This document shows positions 40,601 through 48,898 of a stretch of 54,262 bases of DNA, piece after piece. Made by a program: the position numbers and the translations under genes. Below the pieces are notes generated by a model. The model did not search any database. It was not told the origin of the DNA and saw only the letters and a list, made by a program, of their open reading frames with translations. Numbering within the stretch: the first letter of the stretch is position 1; the number at the start of each line of letters is the position of its first letter. Source of the DNA: a virus; the IMG/VR virus record IMGVR_UViG_3300042935_001150, positions 1-54,262 of that record. One strand, 5' to 3'.

Positions 40601-42383
40601 GGTTTGTAAGCAGTGTATAAGTACCCTGACTATCTTGATAAAAAGTATAAAGGGGCAAGTATCCAGGAGGAATTTCTGGCAAATAGCCTTTTGTAACATA
40701 GCTGTTTGTCAACGAACTATATCCTGTATTTGCATACAACGCCTGTAGATTAGTGCTAGCATTATAACCTAAAACGTCTGTGGGTGCTCCGTCAAATTTA
40801 GCAGTACCTCCGTTAGGACTTAAACAAAAAGTTGTATAGCGAAACAATGCTAAACCACTATCGCTGGCATCTGTTGGTGGAGTTAGTTCATATAAAGTAA
40901 ATGCCGTAGGATCGCTGGACTGATAGTCATAAATGCTTAGTGCGGCGCTAGTATCATTTTCTGACCATGTTGCTGTAGTATAAGGTCGCATCTGTATTTC
41001 AATTTTACAGCTAGTTGCACCTACAGTACCGTTTTTAGTATTAATTTTTCGCATGCCTTCTGGAAAGGACAGCACAACATCTACAGCATCACAAGTTTGG
41101 TCTAAATCAACTTGTTGCCATCTGCTGTAAAGCATAAATCCACCGGAAACATTTGTTGCATTATTTGTTAGTTCTAGATTTACAACTTTTGGTTCAACAT
41201 CACGTCCGTATAAGGTATTAAAGTCGTCTATTAAAGCACCAGCAGCATAATTCTTAGCGTAACCTTCTATTGTAACTGGACGCGGCACAGAAGCAGGTTC
41301 GCCTGTATAAAAGTCGAGAATTGGCCTTGTGCCAATACAAATATCATTAACTGCAAGAGGTCCGAAACCCCATACAATAGCAGTATTTAAAACATTGGTT
41401 TCAGTAAGCGACTCAACATAAGGATTGGCTCCAAGCACACCAGTAAAACGAACTTTGCCTAGGACTACAGGGATTGCTCCGTACAAGTTTGCTTGATTAG
41501 CAGCACCTGAAAGCAAATTTAGTGCATTTGCACTACCAGGATCGTTTGATTTTGGTGGGCGAATAGGTGCAATAACATTAGACAGAATCATTGCTGAAGA
41601 GCTAATAAGAAGGCTACCTACTAGTTGTGCATTAGCACCCGTAACTCCGACCATGCCGGCAGCTGTCTGAGCACCTGTTAATCCTGTAGTAGGATCTACA
41701 TAACCAGTAATAACAAACGCTGCGATCATTATCAACATACGTGTGGTATTATTACCTTGAGCAACAGTTTTATAAGAAAGTTCTTGTCCAGCTTTTACGC
41801 GTGTAGTTTCCCAATCTGCTTTAGGTACAATTACACCATCCAACATTATGACAATTTTACCAATTAACTCTGTTCCAGAAGTATACTTAGTTTTTACAAA
41901 CTCCACAAAGTCTTGTATAGTAGTGCCGGCCGCGGTCCAGTCACGATGTGCACGCAGCTTTAATGGGTGTGGTGCGCCAATAGCTTGCACCTGGGCTTGA
42001 GGCGCGTATACATAAAATCCAACAAAGCGGTTTTTCCACTTAATGTTATTTAGTGACTCAATCACGGAGTCACTACCTATGCGGCAATGTAAAAACTTGT
42101 TATCGCCCACGTATATGCCCACGTGCATAGGCTCACCAAAAATATTGAAAAGACACAAGTCTCCAGTATTTGGTGTGGTAATTTCTTCCCAGTTATCTTT
42201 GTAAAGATTAACTGCTTGTGAAATATACGGATCAGTCCCACCTACATATTCGTCACCATAGCTAGGAAGCTCTATATTATATTCATTCTTATAAAATAAA
42301 CAAGCTAATCCCCAGCAGTCAAGACCAGCTGTAGTTCTGCCATTATCTAAATATGGTAACCCAATATATTTATCATAATTCAT
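37695..42383 (-). CDS. Tail-tip protein: NlpC/P60 peptidase fused to gpI- and gpJ-like parts
   Basis: The 1562-residue protein joins what lambda encodes as K, I and J. Residues 1-125 are an NlpC/P60 peptidase with Cys23 (GLDCWGLACLFY), His87 (MHVGIYVGD) and His99 (FLHC) as the triad, able to cut peptidoglycan peptides during DNA entry. Residues about 135-335 are gpI-like, with two hydrophobic stretches (TRMLIMIAAFVITGY and VGSLLISSSAMILSNVIAPI) and GAIPVVLGKVRFTG. The rest is gpJ-like tip with a PA14-like insertion suggested by YYTVEAAADDQGEILIDGVR, and fibronectin-like segments in the last 250 residues. The ATG overlaps the previous stop (TAATG). Confidence 0.88.
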   Translation of the reverse strand: MNYDKYIGLPYLDNGRTTAGLDCWGLACLFYKNEYNIELPSYGDEYVGGTDPYISQAVNLYKDNWEEITTPNTGDLCLFNIFGEPMHVGIYVGDNKFLHCRIGSDSVIESLNNIKWKNRFVGFYVYAPQAQVQAIGAPHPLKLRAHRDWTAAGTTIQDFVEFVKTKYTSGTELIGKIVIMLDGVIVPKADWETTRVKAGQELSYKTVAQGNNTTRMLIMIAAFVITGYVDPTTGLTGAQTAAGMVGVTGANAQLVGSLLISSSAMILSNVIAPIRPPKSNDPGSANALNLLSGAANQANLYGAIPVVLGKVRFTGVLGANPYVESLTETNVLNTAIVWGFGPLAVNDICIGTRPILDFYTGEPASVPRPVTIEGYAKNYAAGALIDDFNTLYGRDVEPKVVNLELTNNATNVSGGFMLYSRWQQVDLDQTCDAVDVVLSFPEGMRKINTKNGTVGATSCKIEIQMRPYTTATWSENDTSAALSIYDYQSSDPTAFTLYELTPPTDASDSGLALFRYTTFCLSPNGGTAKFDGAPTDVLGYNASTNLQALYANTGYSSLTNSYVTKGYLPEIPPGYLPLYTFYQDSQGTYTLLTNHITGYSGVTGLTYSDVSTPELSGSGDSITWSTPAVKTIKIMAGRVYSQSSGADPSASEQLIWTSLDALSAGGVVRKSSGGKWGSFLSTYGVWGTAYTTPAASGYGGSWVKVIPNLNFPYDGYYTVEAAADDQGEILIDGVRAVQIPKSGDNNSIDSIKGVIKLKAGLHSITLSGVDNQSNDMGIAAKITYFASNGLNLAASQNTILTFGEGAWFEKRKDAFNWVHSVENLARARYQVRVRRTTSDETEDEADQKKFHKAVLSGVIGYDSKEQPMINPPGCYLAKTAVRVQSSNKVNGQIDGINALVQTVTWDYERSTSSWENLRATNNPASLFVYVLTHPANAFRVKLSQLDIDNLTTWHNFCNPVPQTVATPSMVKGSSYTISNLGTTTQADWNILAGTSGIVYGIGDSFEVQVVGGVTGTGTGVYAPKFAYNGVLTSTQSVMDTLRDICAAGKASPSYIDGKWGVIIDTPRSHTVQHFTEHNSWGFESTKVLPILPHAFRVSINDESNAYQVREFIVYNYGYGPTTSGSVKGAELFEQLSLPGVTNIDQATRLARWHFAQLKLRPETYTVNVDFEHLVCTRGDKVKISHSVPQWGVGSGRLGTGVGDSITGTSLTLREPVLLTSGTAYTILIRTNYLTTTTGSGSVSRTFTYSGTTGYTTTITVPTIALADGVESDNLFMIGLSTISTQECIVVGVEPSGNYSARLTLVDYSPDIYTMDLSGLVVYNPNLITNNIPLIKNTITKAPIINSVTTSSTVSSEIASGTYQNKAIVSFTNPSDLPAIATRVQFDIIEGSIPAFSSNPGETHIVNKETSGYTFDGLTSGLKYKIRARYLGNTNEIAGPWSIDYAFTNDGKNKNFNDSPTLAIDLETTYIVVDPITANQPSDFKAYAYRLYKSTVTTDLWDTTPIIPEVQSQGQGKLDLSSVPIPRISETGIDYKVECRILDKTNNYSETSTYATIKIKTIV

Positions 42384-42949
42384 TAGAATAGTCCTGGAAA
42401 ATAACTAGGAGTAAAGTTAAAGCTAGGAAATGGTTCTGTGTTATAACTAACCATACTTAAGTTTAAGTTGACGCTTTCAGCATTGTACGTTGCTGATGTA
42501 ATATAAAAATCTGTGAAAGTTGCTTCTACATTATCAATATTACTAGAAACTACTAATTCAATTAAAACTTTAGTTCTTATACGTAAGTGATCTCGGATAA
42601 GAGTTATTGTTTCTGGCGAAACAAAGTTTAGTGAAATTGAACAGTCGCCTAAGCCAGTTTGTTGGTCAGTAGGCAAGTTTAGGGTCATTGGTAAAAATAT
42701 AAAATCTTTTGTGCGACTAGTAACTCCGTAAATAACTTCATCATCAGTAGTTATTACAGAGTTATCGGTTGTTACTGACGTTATGCGTTTTGTATAATTA
42801 TCTGATAATCTAATAGGCACAGTAGGAGCGGCAGGATCAGTGCTACCATTCGGATCGTAAATTGTAAGCAGCATTATAAGCTGTTCATCTGTTTCAGATG
42901 AAAACATTGCTTTAATTGCTGCTGGTGATAGTCTACTTAATCTGCTCAT
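42383..42949 (-). CDS. Minor tail protein, DUF1833/gpL-like
   Basis: The 188-residue protein matches by eye the DUF1833 type of minor tail protein: PIRLSDNYTKRITS, DDEVIYGVTSRTKDFIFLPM near residues 70-88, and a middle strand set ending in VEATFTDFYITSATYNAESV. In gene order it takes the place of lambda gpL, between gpM and the NlpC/P60 protein. It should form part of the tail-tip ring between tail tube and central fibre. One-base overlaps with both neighbours show tight coupling. I see no iron-sulfur cysteine cluster of the kind lambda gpL has. Confidence 0.82.
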   Translation of the reverse strand: MSRLSRLSPAAIKAMFSSETDEQLIMLLTIYDPNGSTDPAAPTVPIRLSDNYTKRITSVTTDNSVITTDDEVIYGVTSRTKDFIFLPMTLNLPTDQQTGLGDCSISLNFVSPETITLIRDHLRIRTKVLIELVVSSNIDNVEATFTDFYITSATYNAESVNLNLSMVSYNTEPFPSFNFTPSYFPGLF

Positions 42950-43314
42950 TATGGTAGTATTTCAAATTTTAAAGACGTGCTCCAGTATCCTGGTGCTAAA
43001 TACTGTAGTTTAAAAAACTCACTGTCCCCGCTGGGCATAATGCGAACTTCTACAGTTGTGCCTTTTCTTGGATGTGGAAAACTAAATCGTTTAGTTCCTG
43101 CTAGAGTAGTATTAATAAATGTTTCTAGTGTTGTAGTTTCTGCAGTTGTCATTATAAAACTCAGGTCCATTGTATTAACTCCGGAACTTCTGCGTCGCTG
43201 TTTAGCTGGACCAGAGTCCATGGGTGAGCGAATAATGCTCACACCAATAGACTCTGTAAATCCTTTTTGTGGTACCTGCGGTAAAGCTTGGGCTGACCAT
43301 GCTGGAATTGGCAT
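42949..43314 (-). CDS. Minor tail protein, gpM-like
   Basis: The 121-residue protein has the pattern of tail-tip proteins of the gpM group: WSAQALPQVPQKGFTES, then IIRSPMDSGPAKQRRRS (about 27-43), a hydrophobic strand set (TMDLSFIMTTAETTTLETFI), and the end SFPHPRKGTTVEVRIMPSGD...YWSTSLKFEIL. It follows the tape measure gene by two bases, as in lambda-like phages, and would sit at the tail tip on the distal end of the tube. No enzymatic role is expected. Confidence 0.82.
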   Translation of the reverse strand: MPIPAWSAQALPQVPQKGFTESIGVSIIRSPMDSGPAKQRRRSSGVNTMDLSFIMTTAETTTLETFINTTLAGTKRFSFPHPRKGTTVEVRIMPSGDSEFFKLQYLAPGYWSTSLKFEILP

Positions 43315-43316
43315 AC

Positions 43317-46300
43317 TTATCTCCTTACTAAAGCAGGCTTATTATTAAAGTTGCTTGATATTGATTGCTGTACTGGACTACCTACACGGCTTACTTCGCT
43401 TGCAACCATATCTCCAATAATAACTTCTATTTTACGATTTCCACGTGAATCAGTGGTTTCCTTGGTGGTAGCACGTTCACTTCCAAAGTTGTTAACAACT
43501 ACGTCAACGTTTCCGCCTCCACCGCCTGCGCGAACTCCAAGATTGCCGTTGCTATCACGCTTTAGGGGCATAATAGCTTCAGGACCTGCTTCACCCATTA
43601 AGCCTGTACCTTGTGCAAACTTAAACAGTGTTGGAGAGCTTACAACTGAATTGGTAAACATTCCGCCTTTGGCAAACTGCGTTAGGCCAGTGTCGAACAC
43701 ATTACCTTTTGCAGAAGCTACAGGGTAAGCTCCAGGTCCGGCATCTAAACTACCTGTTGCTGGGCCGAATAAAAAGTTCCCGATAGAAGGTCTTAAAAAT
43801 GCCCACAATGATTCTGTTTGCATTTTAAGTTCTACGCGTAAAATACCTTCAATCATACCGTCTATTAGACTCTTGAAACTGAGTTTACCTGTTTTAGTAA
43901 ACTCTACAATTGCATCAGTCATACCTTGAAAACTGTTTTTAAATACTTCTTCGTACTGTGATTGACGATCTACTAGTGAGGCAGTAATATTAGCTGTTTT
44001 AAGTTTTGCTTGATAATCTCTTTCAGCCGCCTGATTTTCTAAAGCAGCTCTAGACTGAATCATGCTATACTGTCCACGCATTTCATCAGATTCTTCGTCT
44101 TTGCCTGCTAGAACTTTTCTAGAATACTCTAGTTGTGCTAAGAATCGAGTCTTTTCAATTTCTTTTAATTTCTGTGTTAAGTCTAATTCTGCTTGTTGTG
44201 CAGTTAGTTCAAGAACTTTTGCAGCGGATTGTTGTGTAGTTAATGCCCCTTTTGAAGTTAAAAGATTTAGTTCTTCTCGGGCTGCGCTAATACTATCAGT
44301 GCCAATATCATAATTAGCTTTAGCAAACATCATTTTCATTTCTTCTGCTTGCACACGCTCAGCATCAAATTTTGCTGCTTGTGCCAACATTGCGTTATAC
44401 TCTGCAGTTCCTACTACTGTGGCTCCAGTTACTGATCCAAGTGCTTGTGTTGTACCTTGAGTTTGTCCAATTTTATTAAAGGCGCTGCTTGTTACTGCTC
44501 CCGGAACACCAAAGCGTCCAGCAATACCTACTTGAACATTCTGTTGGGCAGTAGGTAATACTTCCAACATACGACGACGTTCTTCAATATACTTTTTAGC
44601 TTCTAATTCTATTTCAGCTATTTTAACTTGATTGCCTATAACTCCTGCCTGAGTTTTAGCATATGCTAAGTCTGCTTCTTTTTTTGCAATTTCTGCGCTT
44701 AAATTTTCTTTAGCAACTACAAAAGCTATTTCTGCTAAACTATTTGCTTGTTTAAGGTTTACAAGTTTTTCTTTTTCTTCTGCTGCCAAGTTGGCCAAAA
44801 ATGCTGACTGTTTATTTTGTAGAAGTCGTTGTACAGCAGGGTCTTGTCTATCCTCTGCTGTTATTCCTTTAACGTTAGATGTTTCTAATACTCTTTGAAT
44901 ACGGGTTTTAGAATCTAGCTCTTTTTGAGCCGCAGCCATTGCGTCTTCTCGTGCACCTGGAGTTCTATATGCTCCTGCTGATACGCCTGCTAAAGTTTCT
45001 TGAGCGTTTCTAACATCAATAGAGGCTTTTAAAGCATCTATTGAGTTAACTATATTTATTTGCGATTTTAGCAACTCTTTTTCTACTTGTATACCAGCTT
45101 TTTCTAATCTGCTTGATTCTATAATAGATTCTACAGTTTTTACAGGTAAAGATGCTATTACTTGCTGTTGAGTGTTAATTCTTAGTTGCTTTTCTTTTAA
45201 CTTAAATTCTGCTAAAACTTTATCTAAGGCCTCTGTGCTTGCTTGGGCTAAAGCTTGGGCAGCTTGTTTTCCGAGTGCCGCTATTTCAGTATTAGTTCTA
45301 CCAATGACTTCTTTGTACTTCTTAATAGATTCATTTAGTTGAGACTCGTCTGCTCTCAATAGTATAGTTGCTTGCATCCATTGATTTGCACCTACTAATT
45401 TTTCTTTAATTTTAGCCAAAGCATCTTCAGTAGCTTTTAAACCTACTTGCGCAGCACCCTGCTCTTGCCTTATTTTTTTAAACGCAGGTGCTAAGTCGCT
45501 TATAGTATTTACAGCTGAATTTGGTAAAAATTGTAAATTAGCTGTACCGCTTAAAACTTTCTCAAACTCTGCAGCACTTCCTAAAGCGTTATCAAAAGCA
45601 TCTTTTAATGCAAATAACCCTTTAACACTAGTATTTAAAAATGCTTGCATTGGGCTTTGCCCGTACACAGCATTAGAAAAAGTTAGGAAAGCTTCACTTG
45701 TAGCTTTAGCTGTTTCTGCTACGTTTTGTGTAACCGACTGACCGGCTTTAAGTACCTTATCTGTTTCGGCTAAAATTTTGCTGATTTCTCTGGCTTTTTC
45801 AACTACTTTTTCAGTAGGTACTAGATCAAGACCTTTTTCAATGTCTAATGTGCCCAGGCTACTTATTAGTTTTTTCTCTAAATTATCTCTAATTTCGCCA
45901 GCTGGCGCTGTTGCAATTGCTGCATTAATACTGCTGGTAAATCCTTTAGTAAATTGTGTGCGAATATCTCCGCCCCAAATAGTTTTCCAACCGTCTATAA
46001 ATTTGTCAAAACCACTAGCAGCTGCATTTGCCTTTAATAAGTTAGTAGTGGCTGTATCTATATCATCAGCTAAATTGCCGAAAGCATTTGCTTTTGCATT
46101 TAAACTTGCAGTAGTTAATGTACTACCGTATTTTTCTGCTACAGCTATAGCAGTTTTAGTAGACTCAGATAAGCCATCTATACTAGATTTAAGAGTATCT
46201 GTTTCTTTTCCGTTTTTAGAAAAGGCAAAGTTTAAAATTCCAAAAACTACTATAGCAATTTCTAAATATACTAAAGCCCCGCTAAGGGATCTACCAAGTT

Positions 46301-47930
46301 GACTTGCTGCGGTTCCAACTGACAGAAGCGCACCAGTTGTTACAGTTTTAAACTTATCAATTCTGTTTAAGTCTTTATTTGCCATAGTTTCTTTGTAGAA
46401 ACCACCAAAACCAGCACCTAAACCTTGAGTAGAAACACGTTCTCCGACACCCGCTAGTAAAGTTAATCTAGTTGCTTTTGCACGCTCTTGTGCTACAATT
46501 TTTTCTCGCTGCCATTCTTCGCTTAAAAAACGAGATCTTTTATCTGCTTGGTTTTGAACCGCATCATTAGCTTGTACAATATCTTTTGATGTTGCAACCA
46601 TCTGTAGCTGAATAGCTTGTATGCCTCTAAGACCTTCTACATGCTTTTGAGTACTAGCATTAGTACTATCTTGTTTTTTAGTAATTTCGCCTTGTAAGGA
46701 AGCTAACTGTCGAGTAGTTAACAATTCTCCTGAAGCAATAGCTTTTGATAAAGCGCTATTACTTTTTAACTCATTTTGTTCTTTTAAAAATGACTTACTT
46801 TTTTCAGCATAAATTTGTTTTTGAGTATCTAAGGCTGATTCTAATTGAGGTAAACGTACTCGTGCTTGTGCACGCTGAACAAAAGCTTCTCCAAAACTAG
46901 TATTAATTTCCTGAGCTCTTTTTGCGGCATCCTCTGCTGCAAACTTTAAACCAACCCTCCAACTTGCTAATGCCGGTAAAGCTTGTTGAGTAATTTTTAT
47001 TGCTGCTGCTGCAATAGCAATACCAATTAAAGCTGTATTATCAGCTAAAAGTTTGGCAATAGGCGCAATAACTGTATTGATTACGCTAAGTATTTGTGTA
47101 GCAACATTTTTTAAACTAGCCAATAGTTTATCATACGGATTTGCGGTGGCGGCAATTTCGCCAAACTTTTGACGACCTTCTGCTAACACTGCGTTTGCAA
47201 AAGCTTGACGTCTTTCAAAATCTGTTAGTGCAGACTCTGTTTTATTTACTGAACGCGCGTAGTCTTCGGCAGCCTTGCCTACTTTTGTAAACAGCCCCAG
47301 TTCATCTAATAGTTCAGGCTCAAGTTTACTAATACCGCGTGTCAAACGACTAACTGCATCCGACATATTTACACCTAAAGCCTGACTTGCACCTTTAGCT
47401 ACTACTCCTAGTTCCATGAACTGTTTTTTAGTTAAACCGCTAGAAGTTGCTTTTGCGGTAGCTTCCATAGCTTCGCGTAAACTAATAGATCCATCGCTAG
47501 CTGCTGCGAATTGCTTAGCTAAACCACCCAGAGCAACGCCACTAGCTGCCCCCAGTTGGTCTAGTCCACGAATCATGTTGGTAGTATCCATAGCATCACT
47601 TAATGCTTTAAAAGCCGCACTTACAGCAAATACATTGGCTGCGTAAGTAGCATATAGGCGTACTAATCCACCAAGACCCTGTGCTTGGTTTGCAAAGTCT
47701 CGTCCGCTTGCTCCAGTAGATCCCATTGATCCACGAGCACGACCATACTCTATATTTTCACCTGCGCTAAAGCTGGCTGCAGCTGCTTTACTACCAGATT
47801 TAGTACCAGTAGTATATTGCTGTGCTTTTTGTAATTCTTTATTTAAACCTTTGACATCGTTAGTACGCTGTTTGATACTATTCGATTGATCTTGTAAGCT
47901 TAAATTAATATTAACTTGATTTGATGCCAT
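43317..47930 (-). CDS. Tail tape measure protein
   Basis: The 1537-residue protein is long, helical and low in cysteine. The N-terminal third has the usual tape-measure segment FANAVLAEGRQKFGEIAATA followed by a hydrophobic stretch (ALIGIAIAAAAIKI, near residue 300). A second hydrophobic stretch (YLEIAIVVFGILNFAF, near 560) may insert in the host membrane at injection. Long coiled-coil regions fill 600-1350, and the C-terminus has the common gpH-type end: FAKGGMF, FAQGTGLMGEAGPEAIMPLK and then Gly-rich VDVVVNNFG. It sets tail length (about 230 nm expected). GAGGAG stands five bases before the ATG, and an exact consensus promoter lies upstream. Confidence 0.95.
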   Translation of the reverse strand: MASNQVNINLSLQDQSNSIKQRTNDVKGLNKELQKAQQYTTGTKSGSKAAAASFSAGENIEYGRARGSMGSTGASGRDFANQAQGLGGLVRLYATYAANVFAVSAAFKALSDAMDTTNMIRGLDQLGAASGVALGGLAKQFAAASDGSISLREAMEATAKATSSGLTKKQFMELGVVAKGASQALGVNMSDAVSRLTRGISKLEPELLDELGLFTKVGKAAEDYARSVNKTESALTDFERRQAFANAVLAEGRQKFGEIAATANPYDKLLASLKNVATQILSVINTVIAPIAKLLADNTALIGIAIAAAAIKITQQALPALASWRVGLKFAAEDAAKRAQEINTSFGEAFVQRAQARVRLPQLESALDTQKQIYAEKSKSFLKEQNELKSNSALSKAIASGELLTTRQLASLQGEITKKQDSTNASTQKHVEGLRGIQAIQLQMVATSKDIVQANDAVQNQADKRSRFLSEEWQREKIVAQERAKATRLTLLAGVGERVSTQGLGAGFGGFYKETMANKDLNRIDKFKTVTTGALLSVGTAASQLGRSLSGALVYLEIAIVVFGILNFAFSKNGKETDTLKSSIDGLSESTKTAIAVAEKYGSTLTTASLNAKANAFGNLADDIDTATTNLLKANAAASGFDKFIDGWKTIWGGDIRTQFTKGFTSSINAAIATAPAGEIRDNLEKKLISSLGTLDIEKGLDLVPTEKVVEKAREISKILAETDKVLKAGQSVTQNVAETAKATSEAFLTFSNAVYGQSPMQAFLNTSVKGLFALKDAFDNALGSAAEFEKVLSGTANLQFLPNSAVNTISDLAPAFKKIRQEQGAAQVGLKATEDALAKIKEKLVGANQWMQATILLRADESQLNESIKKYKEVIGRTNTEIAALGKQAAQALAQASTEALDKVLAEFKLKEKQLRINTQQQVIASLPVKTVESIIESSRLEKAGIQVEKELLKSQINIVNSIDALKASIDVRNAQETLAGVSAGAYRTPGAREDAMAAAQKELDSKTRIQRVLETSNVKGITAEDRQDPAVQRLLQNKQSAFLANLAAEEKEKLVNLKQANSLAEIAFVVAKENLSAEIAKKEADLAYAKTQAGVIGNQVKIAEIELEAKKYIEERRRMLEVLPTAQQNVQVGIAGRFGVPGAVTSSAFNKIGQTQGTTQALGSVTGATVVGTAEYNAMLAQAAKFDAERVQAEEMKMMFAKANYDIGTDSISAAREELNLLTSKGALTTQQSAAKVLELTAQQAELDLTQKLKEIEKTRFLAQLEYSRKVLAGKDEESDEMRGQYSMIQSRAALENQAAERDYQAKLKTANITASLVDRQSQYEEVFKNSFQGMTDAIVEFTKTGKLSFKSLIDGMIEGILRVELKMQTESLWAFLRPSIGNFLFGPATGSLDAGPGAYPVASAKGNVFDTGLTQFAKGGMFTNSVVSSPTLFKFAQGTGLMGEAGPEAIMPLKRDSNGNLGVRAGGGGGNVDVVVNNFGSERATTKETTDSRGNRKIEVIIGDMVASEVSRVGSPVQQSISSNFNNKPALVRR

Positions 47931-47985
47931 CTGTACTCCTCTTTAGGGTTGGTGGCTAAAACTTTTAATAGCTTGACTAGTGTAC

Positions 47986-48014
47986 ATTATAACATGCAAC
48001 CACACTTTTGTCAA
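47986..48014 (-). promoter_or_regulatory. Sigma-70 promoter, exact consensus
   Basis: TTGACA (48014-48009), 17-base spacer, TATAAT (47991-47986) on the minus strand. It stands between the terminator of the chaperone genes and the tape-measure gene, with a leader of about 50 bases. It uncouples the tape-measure/tip operon from the head and tail-tube genes. Confidence 0.92.
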
Positions 48015-48035
48015 ACCAAAAAATTTTTAACGTAA

Positions 48036-48068
48036 AAAAGCCTGCCAATTTTTAGTTGGCAGGCTTTT
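48036..48068 (-). terminator. Intrinsic terminator after the tail chaperone genes
   Basis: A perfect 13-pair stem (AAAAGCCTGCCAA / TTGGCAGGCTTTT) with a seven-base loop is followed by a T run on the minus strand (six T including the stem end). It overlaps the last codons and stop of the gpT-like frame. A T run on the other side as well makes it potentially bidirectional, but no plus-strand gene needs it. Confidence 0.92.
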
Positions 48069-48444
48069 CCATCTTTTTCTTATTATTGATTTCGTCTGAT
48101 CTTACAGCATCAATCATACGTATTAGCATGATAATAAACTTCTGCTCAGATTGCTCAATCTCTGTTGCTTCTAAAACATCTTTTACACCTATCAAAGACT
48201 TGCCTAAGTAGTTACCATTCATAGTATCCCACTCATCTCGTAACATTCGATAAGCATTAAATGCTTGTTGTACCTCTATTGGAAAGTCTTCAAATTCCAC
48301 GGGGATCTCAGACTCAATAGGGTCTGAGCCCATCGTTTCGCACATTTCAAAATACGCTTCTTTGGTCATACCAAGACCCATATTCTGAATATAGTTGACC
48401 AACTGTGCGTTTACTTGCTGGAGTTGGTCGTCGAAAAGTTTCCC
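48052..48444 (-). CDS. gpT-like extension of the tail assembly chaperone, reached by frameshift
   Basis: This frame has no usable start of its own: the first start-like codon, TTG at 48402, has no Shine-Dalgarno. The frame is open from 48459, and it is entered in the -1 direction at the slippery heptamer at 48438-48444. The extension adds about 128 residues (LFDDQLQQVNAQLVNYIQNM, MTKEAYFEMCETMGSDPIES, and a helical end with EQKFIIMLIRMIDAVRSDEI). In lambda the gpGT fusion binds tail-tube protein and tape measure during tail assembly and is absent from the finished tail. Position between tail tube and tape measure, frame relation and heptamer all agree. The fusion would have about 259 residues. 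Confidence 0.88.
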   Translation of the reverse strand, partial: GKLFDDQLQQVNAQLVNYIQNMGLGMTKEAYFEMCETMGSDPIESEIPVEFEDFPIEVQQAFNAYRMLRDEWDTMNGNYLGKSLIGVKDVLEATEIEQSEQKFIIMLIRMIDAVRSDEINNKKKMEKPAN

Positions 48445-48830
48445 AGGTCTGAAACCTGTTCACTGATAAATCCGTCAAAATTACTAGAATTTTTCATTAA
48501 GTACAGCGCATTTTCAGGCGTATACTCTAGTTCGTCATCCATGTTTTGGCCTTTTAAGTCAACCGGAGCTAGTTGCTCAAGATAACTTAATTTAAACCCT
48601 TTCCACCCTTTAACAGCATTCTCAACATATAGTTGCAAGAATAAATCTTCATTAAATTCTTCTGCTGCTTGACGGTTTTTGAAGCTTGTTTTGGTAGACT
48701 TCTTACGAATCGACAAAAGTGTTTCACGAGATAAAAATGCCAAATCAACAACAAAACCAGGCATCCCAGGATATTCTACCTGTACTGATTTAGAAGGAAC
48801 TAACAGTGTTTTTAAAGAGAGAGTAGTCAT
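48411..48830 (-). CDS. Tail assembly chaperone, gpG-like
   Basis: The 139-residue product of normal decoding has a short beta start (TLSLKTLLVPSKSVQVEYPG, VVDLAFLSRETLLSIRKKST) and a helical body (QAAEEFNEDLFLQLYVENAV), ending NFSTTNSSK. In this position (after tail-tube protein, before tape measure) a gpG-type chaperone is expected; it keeps the tape measure soluble and recruits tube subunits. Eight codons before its stop the slippery sequence at 48438-48444 sends a fraction of ribosomes into the gpT-like frame. No Shine-Dalgarno precedes the ATG, so initiation may be weak. Confidence 0.88.
   Translation of the reverse strand: MTTLSLKTLLVPSKSVQVEYPGMPGFVVDLAFLSRETLLSIRKKSTKTSFKNRQAAEEFNEDLFLQLYVENAVKGWKGFKLSYLEQLAPVDLKGQNMDDELEYTPENALYLMKNSSNFDGFISEQVSDLGNFSTTNSSK
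48438..48444 (-). promoter_or_regulatory. Programmed -1 ribosomal frameshift site GGGAAAC
   Basis: The zero frame reads CTG GGA AAC; slipping by one base re-pairs as GGG AAA, after which reading continues CTT TTC in the gpT-like frame. This has the X XXY YYZ form and differs from the lambda site GGGAAAG in the last base only. It lies in the overlap between the two frames, which has no stop from 48459 onward in the -1 frame and stops at 48411 in the zero frame. Confidence 0.88.
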
Positions 48831-48853
48831 TTTATAATAATAAGTTTAAAAAG

Positions 48854-48879
48854 AGAGACTGGAGATCAACCCAGTCTCT
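48854..48879 (-). terminator. Intrinsic terminator after the tail-tube gene
   Basis: A nine-pair stem (AGAGACTGG / CCAGTCTCT) with an eight-base loop is followed by CTTTTT on the minus strand, starting 20 bases after the stop of the tail-tube gene. It should keep tail-tube transcripts in excess over chaperone transcripts. Confidence 0.88.
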
Positions 48880-48898
48880 ATAAAAATGCAGTGGCTAA

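Noticed and set aside
48052-48402. Independent gene starting at TTG 48402
   Set aside because: There is no Shine-Dalgarno, and the frame is open upstream to the GGGAAAC slippery site; it is better explained as a frameshift extension.
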